DNA of 64,000 bases from Hypomesus transpacificus (Eukaryota > Chordata > Actinopteri > Osmeriformes > Osmeridae), in contig NC_061070.1 in assembly GCF_021917145.1 (NCBI RefSeq), positions 13,972,772 to 14,036,771 of the forward strand, given 5' to 3'. A program made the position numbers and the translations under genes. The notes beneath the pieces were generated by a model. It saw only the letters and a program-made list of their open reading frames with translations, was not told where the DNA came from and did no database searches. Shown one piece after another: positions 22,028-33,750 of the stretch; the stretch's first letter is position 1; each line of letters opens with the position of its first letter.

Positions 22028-22682
22028 TACACTACGGCCAATTGTATACGGACAATGTTCAGTATACTGACACCTGCTTGTTGAACCTCACATTCCAAAA
22101 TCATTAGTATGGAGTTGGTTCACTTTGTTTTTGATAACTGCTTTTACCTTTCTGGAAAGGCTTTCCAATAGACAATGGAACATTGATGTGGGGTTCTCAT
22201 GATGAAACATGAAAAAACTTTGTGTTGCAAAGTTTGAAGCACAGTTCTCAAGAATTACTTTGTATGCTTTAGCCTTAATATTTCTACCAGTAGAATTAAG
22301 GACTCTAGCCCAAAACCATGAAAAAACAGCCCCCATTGTCCAAACAGACAGACAAAACATGTTTTGTTGAGTTTGGTGTGAAAAACTTGACTGACCTGCA
22401 CAGATCCCTGACTTATGTACCATCAAACACATTTGGGATAAATTGTAACGCCATCTGCAAACCAGATCTTTTCACCCAACATCAGTGCCCAACATCCCTA
22501 ATGCTGTTGTGGCTTACGGGCACACATTCCCACAGACACACTCCCAATATCTTGTTGCAGCTGTTATAGCCACACATGGGGGGGCAACTCCATATTAATG
22601 CCCATGGTTTTGGAATGGAATGTCCAATAAGCTGAAATAGGTGTAATGGTCAGGTGTCCACACATTTTGGCTATTATGATCT
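22028..22682. mobile_element. Decayed Tc1/mariner-like element
   Basis: The left end reads TACACTACGGCCAATTGTAT and the right end is a diverged inverted counterpart containing GTCCACACATTTTGGCTAT. The subterminal parts mirror one another, with ATTCCAAAATCAT near the left and TTTTGGAATGG near the right. Internal words match fish Tc1-like transposase genes, but the frame is broken and much of the body is missing. It shares its right half with the relic at 4705-4983 and short words with the element at 27676-27985. Confidence 0.7.
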
Positions 22683-25600
22683 ATTTATAATATCCATAAA
22701 CTGATCATTTAAGGTCAATGTGACAATATGACAGAATAATCATTTACACAGTTTCAAAAACTTCAAAAACTTGAGGACTTGCAGAATAATATGAAGGCAG
22801 TGAGGATACAGACAGAAAAAAAACAGTCTTTGCTCTAACATTCATATTCATTTAAGACAATTCTGTTAAAACTCCCCATGCTCCCTGCCCCGTCCCACTT
22901 CAACCCACCTCTACCACCACCACATACTAACCAGAAACAGAGCCAGCCATTATACTGGAGGGCCTATTGACTGACCAAATGAATACTTTTCAGTTTTGTT
23001 CCGGTAGGAATTCATTCAAGTGCATATTTAACTACCTAAATCTTAACTTGTTAACGCATTGGTGTATTGCAGTATTGAGTGCACAGATGCAATTTTGCTT
23101 CCAATTATTTTTTGAGATATCATTTCTGGATTAATATTTATGGAAATAGTCAATAAATGATGAGTTATATATCCAGTTTAATTTATATAATAGACACATT
23201 TCTCATTCATGTACTGTCATTACATCCTAAATGAAGTTTCTGGTACAGTGAATCTTTTCTGTAAGTGCAGTGACAAGACTTTTCTCCCAATGCTCTGTGT
23301 AGATGCTAAGTCACCTAGTCTGGGAGGCAACCCTTATCTTTACACAAGCACAACATTCACAGGCAGTTGGTCTCTGTGTAAAAGAGGAACTTTTGGCAAG
23401 AGCACTTTGGTCAGTTGTGTCCTCATGGAAACATGGATTCCTCTACGTTTTCCCAGTAGTCAGACATGGTACCTGTAATTGAGTCCGTGTATGTGTAAAG
23501 TGTGTCACGGCAGCTTAGAGGGCCCTTCTATAGGCAAGCTCCTGAGGCCAGGCTGAGGGAATACTGGAGCAGAACAGTGACTCAGCAAAACGTCCTCTCC
23601 AATCGTTAGCAGCAGAGTTGCATGGCCTTCCCAGCCTCAGAGATACCACCATATCCCTGTGACACAGCATGTTCTGTCGCTGAGGACACATGAGGCAAGA
23701 TCAGGACACATGGACAAAACATGCAACAGTTAAAAGACCAAGGCATACAATCATAGACAGTCCAGTTTGGCAGGTGCCTTTTTTTGTGCAATGCCAGTAC
23801 TTAGGACATTACTCTATATTCCAAGCATATGAATTGTCAGCTACTTATGGAATGACCAGGAAACCCACATCAGCCTGTACATAAAACATTGTTGTCTATT
23901 GTGGAAGGTTCAACCCTGGGTGACACATGTTGTAATTAATATCATTACCCGGATTACATCATAGCAGCATCATGCAACCTAGCCAGTAGACTAATGAACA
24001 ATGGGTTTAGCCCGTTTCTTATTTCATGGATCTTTAAGCAGTATTCACACTTTCAAATCTGGAAGCATGAACAGCATGTATGCCTTAATTGGTTTCAACA
24101 CCTTAATAAGTCAAAGACGTTCAAGACTGGTAATCACATTAAATAGTCCAATTTATCTAAAAAGTCAATTGGAAACTCTTTCTTTTGGAATGCATTATAC
24201 TGCAGGATGTCAGAGTAAATTAAATTCCCCTCTGCACACTAAAGCATCAATTTCCTTATGGTAATTATCTGCTGGAATGGATGTGTCACTAGAAGGAGTC
24301 AGGCATGCTTGACATTTACCCTCTTTATGGAGAAACGAAGAGTAAAAATTAAGATGAGGGAGAGAAATCAATCTCGGGGCCAGGCAGCCATTCAGGAGAT
24401 CCTAAAGGATAGTGGCTGAACCAATCATTATTGTGACCCTGTATTGAAAAGGTAGCCAATAATGAGATTCAAGCCATTGGCAATGAGATGGGAAAGGGGG
24501 AAAAAAAATAGGGGGAGGATAAAGCACAAATATAAATATGATAGCACTGAAGACACATGACAATGCCAATTATTTATTTCTCGAAGTAGGGGACGTATCT
24601 TCTGAGTAAACAGTTTCCATAGCTTTAATGAGTATCTTCGGGACACTTAGCTCTTTGAACTTAGTGAGGGAAGTAGACCTCAGCAGACTGCTAGTCTGAT
24701 TGTTATCAACCAGTGATAAAACAACATTCTTAAATAAGTCTGTACTGAAATTCATTTTTGTTGCTGAGAGATGACAGAGTCTTGTGAAATTCTATCATTT
24801 TACCTCTACATGGGGTCATGACATTCATGCTGTGTTGTGTCCTGGGTTCCTAAGAGAATGGGTCAAGCATTTGGTGTTGGCTGGATCAGAAGGGATTGTT
24901 GTTACCACATGCCCATGCCAGTAGCCCCACAATCACTTGATAAAGTCCTTCCGCTTTTACTGAAGTCAATGGGTTAATGGGATGTGTGTGGAACATATAT
25001 TACAAGTTCTTATTATAAATCTAGTATAAACATATCACAAATATTTTCAAGAGGTTAATGTGGACTATTTCAAAATCTGTTCTGGTGAGATGATTTTCAC
25101 ATAGAAGAGGAGAGACAGGAAACTAGCTCATCCATGTTTCCTGTTAAAGCAGGAAGCTGCACTAACTCTGTCTTTAATGACGAAACCACAGGTCTAGGGT
25201 AGTGCATGCATTAGGCATGCACTTCAAAATGATCTTGATCAACTAAATAAAAATGTATCTTCAAAATGAAAATGTATCTTCAAAATAAAATCTTTGTGTA
25301 AATTGTTTAATCATTCTTGTCGTGTTCTACAAATACTTGAATTGGAGCAGTTTTTTGTTTTCATTTATGATATACTGTATAAAGCTGTATATGTGTACTA
25401 CATACAATAATATAGTCTCTAAAGTATTACAATAATGTGTAAGTAAATGTGCTGCTAGAAATCGTCTGTTTTGTTTCGTTCGGTCTTTTCCTCAAACACA
25501 TTTACATTTACACACCTTAAAACTGCCAAACACACACACACAATGTATTGTATATGCATACACACACAGTATTTACCAAGACAATGACTGCAAGATCTAA

Positions 25601-27675
25601 GAGCTCACAAGCCCAAAGTCACAAAACCACTCATCTAAATCAGGGAAATTATGCTAATAGAGCATCTCATTATTCGCAAACTCACCCAGAATCCGTCACT
25701 GACATCACATCATTATAGATCTATTCATAAATACAGATTGAATGGCATAGAAGGGTAGCTGGCACCTTCAAAACTTTCTCATATGCTGTGTTTAATATTT
25801 CTTCATGCATTCTCCAAGTGCCATTAAATGAGAAACACTGGTCGCTTCGGCTGCCGGAATGGGTTATGAGGGTGGACAGTGGTTACCATTTTGGAAAGAG
25901 GTGCAGTTCGACCATAAGCAGGAACCCATGGATCCCGAGTGGCCCTGTGCAAGCCAATACATGAGTAGTTAGGAACATAAACAGTATAATTTTACAAGAG
26001 TTAAAATGTGCTTGATGCTGTCCATCCATTTAGACTATACTTTATATAACTACTCTTTTCTGTTAGTAAGAACATCAAGAAAACCCTGGTTTTAAGAGCA
26101 TACAATGGCCACAATGAACGTTGGGGGGGATAATGAATCAATCCAAAAAACTTGTCTTTTTCTGTTTCAAAGGAAAAAATATGGGAGGCCAGCTTAATCT
26201 TCAGAGGAAACAGATCTCAGAGGGTGTTGGGCACCAGGAAAATGGATCTGGGTTGTGGAAACCACGATTACCACGAGCTGCTCTGGATTCAACCATCTGG
26301 AGAGAGGTGCTCCAAAAGTCGGTAAAATTCGCTCAACTGGGGCCCAACTAGGAAACAGGTTTCCACATACTCAACAGACACTCAAAAGTCCTGTCCCTGG
26401 GGGACTGTTTTCCTCTGGTGCTCTTAAAGTATAGTTTAGGAGTATGTATGATATATATTTTCTATATCATAGAAATGTTATATTGCCCTATTCATACTCA
26501 TTTGATTTTGTTTGCTGACGTTTTCCAAAAACAGAAAAATGTAATGGAAGACTAATTTGACATTAAAACATTTTAACACCTCACTACATCTATATCACTG
26601 GAGCCATGAGTCTGGTGTAGAGATAAAAGATAATTTCTTCCTGATTTTGTCCCACACTTCCCTCTGTCATGGTGTGTTTCTGCTCCCTCTGAGCCAATGT
26701 CACCCACTGTTGCAATCACAACAGATGTCATATGTCCAGTACAAGGTGTCAAGGTGTTTTATTGTATCCATTCTACCCAATTTCTTTCCCAAAAAATGTT
26801 TTCTCAGAAGCTGAGGAGAGCTGATTTTATGCTATTCAAAAGAGCGAAAATTGATTTTGAGTTAACCTGCAGTCTTTAATTTACAAGCAATGGTCTGTGC
26901 AGCTCCTAAAAGCTAGTACATTTTAAGGAAGTATGTAGTGGATACACAAAATCTTTGTTCCATCGTGTAAATTATGCTAGGGACATTTTATCTGCTATTT
27001 AATGAATGTAGTTTTTTGTATTACGTAATTGATCCCCTGTGAAAAGTCTAACACTATCTATAACAGTATGAACTCACCACTACAATGAAGTAATGTAGTT
27101 CAACCAACCTTTAAAATACGTCAAAGTGGCATGACTGCATTACTCCTCCCCATCACATTAAAACTACATTAAAACAATAACATGCAACTGCATGATGGTA
27201 CTACTTCAGAAGTCCAATAATAATTCACTTATTTAGCAAAAGGGGAATCAACCCAGGCAACCATTTACAGCTCCGGTAATCTTTAGGGCTCAATCGTACC
27301 CCATGCTATTTTAGTGCTCAGTATGCCCTCTAATGGATTTCAGTGGTAGTCCAGTGTGAATAAAACCATTTACTGTCAGATAATTGTTCTACATATTTTT
27401 ACCATTGTCAAACAGATGGGGTGGTGTGTTTGGTCAGGGTCATGAACTGAGCAGTACAAGTAATAAAGACTGACCAGGAGTTGTGTGCAGAGCTGGGTAG
27501 AACTGGGAGACTAAAGCCAGAGTTTAGAGTAACGTCGTAGTTTGCCTTGCCAGTGTAACCAGGGATAGTAGGACGACTGCCATGAACAGAAGATAGAAAA
27601 TAAGGTTCATACATTAACATTGAGCACTGGGGAAATACATAGAAATGTCCTTAAATCAATCAGGGGTAATATATA

Positions 27676-27985
27676 CACTGTATGTCCAATGGTATGTGGA
27701 CACCGGTCTGTAAACGGACAACTGCTTTTTGCTTTCATTCCAAAATCTCAGTTTCTATACCTGTCTTTGCTTTCTGGTCTAATCATCCAACATCAATGCC
27801 CAACCTCCCTAATGCTGTTTTTGTTGAATAGGAACAAATTCCTACAAACACCCCAACATTTTTTGGACAGCCTAACTTGTTTTTCTTTCTTTCTGGGGAC
27901 TGCCCACAAATGAGGCAGCAATTGTTGCCGCAAAGGAAATGCCAACCCCATTGTCAGGAGTCCACACACTATTGGCCATGTAGTG
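27676..27985. mobile_element. Tc1/mariner-like MITE with TIRs
   Basis: This is a compact element of about 310 bp. Its left end CACTGTATGTCCAATGG and its right end, inverted (CACTACATGGCCAATAG), form terminal inverted repeats that continue into TGTGGACACC and TGTGGACTCC. A TA dinucleotide flanks each end, the target duplication expected for Tc1/mariner. The interior carries a transposase-derived remnant (CATCAATGCCCAACCTCCC) but no intact frame. It lies immediately downstream of the spata48 stop and may contribute to that 3' UTR. Confidence 0.75.
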
Positions 27986-28060
27986 TATTACTGAGTAAGC
28001 CTGATGAACATACATTATACATTAGGTTAGACACTGGTGTTGTTTGTGGTCATGTGTATC

Positions 28061-30092
28061 TTACTGTGTGGTTGGGGTGTAGGGAGGTAAGGTGGTCCTC
28101 TGCATAGTCAGGGGATAACAATCTTGGTCCACGTTGTCTATATCATCAATGTTCTTAAAGGCGACAACACCACTGCAAAGATACAGAAAGGACAAACACA
28201 GTGGATCTAGTTCAAACTCACAAACAAATATTATCCAGTTATTTGAACACGCTGCTTACCTGTATAGTGGAATTTGGCCAGATTTTGGACATGGACTGGT
28301 GCTGTGAATTAAAACAAGATCAAATCTTAGAACATTATCACAAAATGCCTTATTTTTCACACATCACTTTCTTGGGACAATGTGTGACAGTTTGCATGAA
28401 GAGTCTTTGTTACAGTATTGAGATGCATCACAAAGTTCAAAGGACTCACAACGATATGGGCTTCCTGACTTCATTTTTAACTCGAAGCTGGTGTCTCTTC
28501 CATTGGGCTTCAACACTCTTAGAAAGAAGTAAGGAGGCAAAAGGTTAACAATACTTTCAGTTCTGTCAACTACATATTTAACATTTGCTTTTTCAAGACA
28601 GCCACTTGAAATGATATGACTGTAACTCAATCAGTGTCACTGGAGAGAGGAATATATCAATCTCAATTTTCAACTATTACTCTTTGCTGTTATGTGTATT
28701 GTTATGTGTACATGATCCCACCTGCCAAAGTTCTGGTTTGCTGTTGTAACGTTTAAGAGTGAAATGTTGATTCACAGGATCTGCCATTTTCTCAAGTGTG
28801 GTAGCTGGGGGCTTCAGACGTTGAGGTAACTTGATGTCCCAACGAACATCTTCAAAACTTCTGCAAGTCCATATTTGAGAGCCAAATGACTCATCCTGCA
28901 CTCTCATTATATACTAGATACAGGTTAGTTTCAGATCATTTCTATTAGACTGTTAGAAAGACATTACTTTATGATGTATTTGTACAATATTATACATACA
29001 GTAGCCTAGATTAAAATGCTTTGTAAATGTTGCATTTAAGGTGCATGTAATGTGTGCATGTAAGGTGCACACATAATCTTAAAAAAGAAAAGGACCCACC
29101 TCTGGGCTGAAGAGGTGTAAATGAAGCGGAGAGCTGCCTTGTCGATCCACTGAGTCGGACCTGACGAACTGACATCCTTCAAAATCCATCACAAGTTAAA
29201 ATGTCGAATAATTCTTTAAAGGTCGTTGTGCAAACTTTGCAGCTCATTGTAATAATAAATAACTATAGAAAATGTACTAGCAAAAACTAAAATGTTGGCC
29301 AAAGGGACGTAGGCCTACCGATGTAGTCTCTGGTCCAGGGGAAAAACTGAAGAACTTCAGAGGACATGGAACTTTGTGTGGCGCTGGCCTCACTTTTGCG
29401 TGGCTAGTCCATCCTATGACGACATTATACTGAAATTCATTAGACCTGAATTATTCTACAACACAACAATTACTTTATAAGACTATACGAATCCACTCGT
29501 TGGAGGCTTAATGTTGTATATTACAAAGGCCAACTTATGTATTTGGCCTACAGTTGGCCTAGTTGAACACAACGATCAGATTACCTCCAAGGTCTGCTCT
29601 CAGGGCAGAATCAATTTTTTTCCTTGAATTCCATGCCTTATCTCCCGACAGGTCACAAGGAACAGCTGATGGCCTCGCGGGTGGCGTATGTGGTATATCT
29701 CTGTAACCTGGAGGGACCCGTAAACCAGACGGCACATGATAGAAGTCTATGAATCTTTGTCTACCTTTGGTTGCCAAGTCTACTTCTGCACCAGCACTTA
29801 GATGACCAGAGCACGGATCTATTAACACGACTTCGTCTCGCAATGGTGCAAGTGGTGCGTGACTAGCAGGTGGAAAGGCCAGTGGATTGAATTTTGAGAA
29901 ACCCGTCCCAGTTGTCTGAAGTAAACTTTCGACGTCATATCTTGCCTCTGGGCCACGCTCGTAAGGCAAGTTCATTTGACAACGAACGCATCTGTTTGAA
30001 CCAACTCGGTTTGCATTTGCATTCAGTAGTAGTCTGACCCGGTGTGAATCCGCAGAGGACGTTGGATCGCACACTTCAGTCATGGCAGCCAT
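28061..30092 (-). CDS. spata48: Sperm protein, probable SPATA48/SPMIP7
   Basis: Six exons join in frame: complement of 28061-28172, 28450-28517, 28722-28913, 29100-29168, 29319-29413 and 29585-30092. They give 347 aa, or 341 aa if the third exon listed starts at 28895. The start is MAAMTEVCDPTS and the end PPYTPTTQ followed by TAA. No signal peptide, membrane segment or enzyme motif is visible. The protein is soluble and rich in Pro and basic residues, with stretches such as SGDKAWNSRKKIDSAL. In human the gene between IKZF1 and ZPBP/VWC2 is SPATA48, a sperm microtubule inner protein, and this gene holds that position and orientation. Assignment rests on that synteny and overall character, not on remembered sequence identity. 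The gene structure is much more certain than the name. One boundary has two in-frame acceptors. Confidence 0.6.
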
Positions 30093-32350
30093 GGACCGAG
30101 TGATTGCGTTGACATCACTGATTAGGGTTCGTTTGAATGTTCCAGACTATGACGAAGTAGAAGGAAGGTATATGGGGCATACTCGCGTCTTTGGTTGCCT
30201 GGATACTGTTGGCTGTAGGGTTCAAATTACTGATTGATGGCAAGAAGGGTATCTGAGACAGGCTACTGTATCTAGAAGTCTGCTACACACCACGGTTCGC
30301 TAAAATGATCACTCAAGAAAAAAAAATCTGAAATGTGGAATTTTATAGTGGGTGTTGTGACATACGTAGGCTACTTTGCGTCAACTTCCACTTTATTGCA
30401 TCTGCATCTGTATAACATCCGCGCAATATCTTAAAGTGGTCGCTGGAGGGAGCTATGGCCTAGCATTCTAAGTTGCTGCTGCGGCAGGCTACTAGCTAGT
30501 AGAGCTAGCAAGCTCAAGCTAGGGTACAGCAGAGCCATAGAGAGAACCGTCTCTTTCTCTCTATGGTATGTGCTGTACAGTACCAAATGATACTTGGTAC
30601 TTTTTCACGGGGAACTTTAACATTTTCTGTTTTCAAGGATGGCAACACTTCCTAAAACGATAACGAAAGGCTTTTCACTGTAGCTATATGCAACTGTGTG
30701 TCAAGTTATATTTTATATTCAAGGTTGATGTTTCTATATTGGCGCTCACTGACCTATGTTTTTAAGTCACAGTCATCATTAATTAAATCGGAATAGAAAC
30801 TCTACAGACAACAGCTCGGTTAGAAATGACTAGAGCTAGATCTGGTCTTCCGGTTGCGCTGACTGCAAAGGACTGTGCACTGGAGCAAATGTCATATGCA
30901 GTGTGCTTCAGTGCACAGAATAATAAGGGATGTTTGTTTAAATAGTCAACTCCACTAAATGTTTCGCTAAATACACGGACAATTATTAAGTAACCAATCA
31001 TATTGTACAATTATATTAATATTGTAATTGATTACAGTTTATTTTATAAATGTACACAATGGTGAGATATTTACAGGGAGATGTCAGTGATGATGTTGAT
31101 GTCTACTGAAGTATGAGTAGCTCAGGCCGTCATTAGCTAATGTAAACATCTCAAGTGCTATGTTAAAAACTGCCGTGCTAAAATTAGCCTAATTAGAATT
31201 ATTCTGATAACTGAGTGCTGTGAATAACACTGACTCCCACTCACTGTTCCTTCACTGGGGGATATTTCCAATGACTGTGAATTCAGTATAAAGCCTCCTA
31301 CACTTAAGTTAGCATCTTACCATTACTATTTGTACCTCACTTCTAATTTTTAATCACTGAGAGCCATTCAGTAGAGCAATGGTGTAGCGTCAGTCGTATT
31401 TGCCAGAGCATACTTGTAGTGAGAAATGCTGTGGATGGCAGTTGCTCCAGAGATCTAATGATTTATTGCATCTGCAACCCATTTAATTACTCCCATATCA
31501 AAATTCTTGGAACTGTAGCCTGTTGTTTTCCAATTAATCAAGCTTTTTTCATTTATGTTGAAAGAATTTCCCCCTGCCCCCAGATGAAAGTATTTTTGGC
31601 AAGGACATGGGTATTTCTGGAGTGAGAAATTATTTCCGTCAAAGCAGTCCTTGTTACTGGATTCTCTGTTATTAGTCAGCTTGTCTGCCTCTCCTCTCCT
31701 CTGCAGTCTCTGATGAAATTATTTAAATCTCATATCTATCCCTATGGTGCCAGACCTAACACTGCTGTGCCGCTGCAAGTCATTAGAGCAGGCTGCATTC
31801 ATCTGGAAGAATATGCAGCTTTGGATCGTAGAGCTTTTGTGTTACAGAGAGTCATTAAAGCAGTGTCAGGATTTCAGTGTTGTTTTTGTTTGTTGTTGAA
31901 AATGTGGATGGAAGACGTTCCTTGGGTAAGGATTATTTTGGGGATATCAGCCAAACTGGCTGGACTGATTGTGACCCGAAATTACATTCCAGGATCAGAC
32001 TCGAAAGGGGAAAGGGAGAAGAAGGGAACGGGGGGGGGGGGGCGGGAATCACCAGATTCTAAAGTCTAAAGCCACAACCTAAAATAAACACACTCAGGTT
32101 CTTTACTATAAGTAGGCTACAACTGGAACACATTTATCTAAAGTAGGCCTGAGCTAACTTTAATTGAAGAACAGTTGGAGCCATGTGAAAAGTTAACATG
32201 TCAAGAAACTTTTTTTTACTCTGCTATTGGTGTATGTTTCATAGCAATAAAGTTAAGTTCTGTTTCAGAGTGAACTATTTGACTTTTTTGAGTATCTGTT
32301 GATCGTTGAGGTACAGCCTGCTATAGGCCTACTTATGACCATCCATTTTG

Positions 32351-32520
32351 ATGCATACTGCCCATAAGCAAATACTTATGTGGCAAAAAGCTACAAAAGT
32401 GACCACCCACCTATGCTTTATGCATTTACTACTTTCAAAATGTGTTGTAAACCCATGAAAATGGATTGTCACATTTATAGCTTTTTGCCACATAAGTATG
32501 TGCTTATGGGCAGTATGCAT
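32351..32520. repeat. 170-bp imperfect inverted repeat
   Basis: The arms 32351-32403 and 32468-32520 are 53 nt each and pair at about 50 of 53 positions, with a 64-nt spacer. The outer ends read ATGCATACTGCCCATAAGCA. This is the shape of a foldback MITE or solo hairpin transposon end pair. I find no clear flanking target duplication. Confidence 0.85.
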
Positions 32521-33270
32521 CACACAGCCAACACAGTGAGAAATGATCAACTGCTCCATGTACATTAGCATGGAGGGAAATGTAAGTTTAGTAAACTGGG
32601 TCTCATGCTGGGTAAAGCACCTCCTAGCAGTTAGAACAATCCAAACAGAATGTTGAGATGAACCTCCCATGATCACCAGGGGCAGTCATGTCCTCTGAGA
32701 CTGGCTGAGGGCTCTGTTGTGCCACTGCTTCTATGTCCTCAGTCTCTCCAGCTCCATGCTTGTCACACTCAGTTAGCTCAATGGAGTCATGAATATGCCG
32801 CTGTACATTTTTCATGAGGGAGGTGGGGGCGAAAAATCAGCACTTTATAATACTTCTAATATGGAGCTTTTCACACAACCCTGCAAACCAGTCTTGAAGC
32901 TATCATGATGCTGCATGGGCAAAATGCCTACTGCAAACAGTGCCCAAGGGGAAATATTACAGAGAATCAGCAGAATACAGTATCAGTCCTTATGATGACT
33001 ATAAAGACTGTTGCAAATACACAGATATCAGGGATCAAACGATATTGACTCTCTACTCCTTTCCAAATACATGAGCGAGGGAAGACACTGAGGTGCGCCT
33101 AGCTTGGGGATTGTATTGAGTTACATCATGAAGGCTCATCATCAGACACATCAGTTATTTATCAGCAGAGTCCTCTCTCCCAGTACAAGGTTGTGGGAGT
33201 CCAACATGGGACTGAGACATGATTTGGAAAACATTATTTTTGGCTTTGAGGGGAAGGACTCCATCTCTGT

Positions 33271-33480
33271 GTGACGGGTATGTAACAGACGTGGTCTTGC
33301 AAGTTCCGTCAGAGTTCTCCGGACCGTGTTCATCCTTCACAGAGGATCGAACACGCCAACTCTGACTTCCCAAGCGCCACCACTACCAGCTACGCCAAAG
33401 AAAAGCTAGCTATTCAATGACGCGGGTGGCCTGTTACATACTTGAGGAGTGAGTTTCACCGATTCACACTGGCTACATTC
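33271..33480 (-). repeat. tRNA-derived SINE-like copy 1
   Basis: On the minus strand this copy contains an A-box-like TGGCGTAGCTGGTAGTGG followed by a B-box-like GTGTTCGATCC, the internal RNA polymerase III promoter layout of a tRNA gene. It does not fold as a normal tRNA gene by eye. The tRNA-like body lies between GTATGTAACAG (33278-33288) and its inverted copy CTGTTACATAC (33431-33441). It is highly similar to the copy at 33550-33750. Confidence 0.65.
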
Positions 33481-33549
33481 ACCCCTCTGAAACTCACTCC
33501 GGCGGTTAGCTGACACTAACCTAGTGAGATCCGGGTCATGGCACCAATG

Positions 33550-33750
33550 TGACGGGTATGTAACAGCTGTAGCCACACTCCGTAATGACAAGGCTTGTTT
33601 GCCACTCACTGGGCTCGAACGCACAACCTCCGACTTGCCAAGCGTGAGCACTACCAACTACGCCAAAGAAAAGCTTGCTATTCAATGATGCGGTTGGCCT
33701 GTTACATACTTAAGGAATGAGTTTCACCGATTCACAGCGGCTACACCTGC
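33550..33750 (-). repeat. tRNA-derived SINE-like copy 2
   Basis: This is a second copy in the same orientation, about 280 bp from the first. On the minus strand it has an A-box-like TGGCGTAGTTGGTAGTGCTC (33646-33665) and a B-box-like GCGTTCGAGCC (within 33611-33628). It is bounded by the same 11-bp inverted words at 33556-33566 and 33699-33709. After the A box both copies share nearly identical sequence through TGAGTTTCACCGATTCACA. Confidence 0.65.

Larger units (their letters stand above)
17010..27670. other. ikzf1 upstream region, non-coding
   Basis: More than 10 kb separates the ikzf1 start exon from the next gene. No coding exon is recognisable. It should contain the ikzf1 promoter and non-coding first exon or exons. 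GC-rich candidates are 17440-18350, where a GA-rich purine tract occupies 17536-17770, and 21290-21610. A long (TG)n tract lies at 18908-18995 and a decayed Tc1-like element at about 22028-22682. A 19-bp tandem duplication containing AAAATGTATCTTCAAAAT sits near 25250-25290. The rest is AT-rich with only short random ORFs. Confidence 0.5.

Noticed and set aside
32624-32815. 63-codon ORF beside the inverted repeat, possible transposase fragment
   Set aside because: Too short and without any recognisable catalytic motif to assign.
33550-33750. Functional tRNA gene on the minus strand
   Set aside because: A- and B-box-like words are present but a full cloverleaf is not seen by eye, and a second diverged copy nearby points to a SINE-type repeat.
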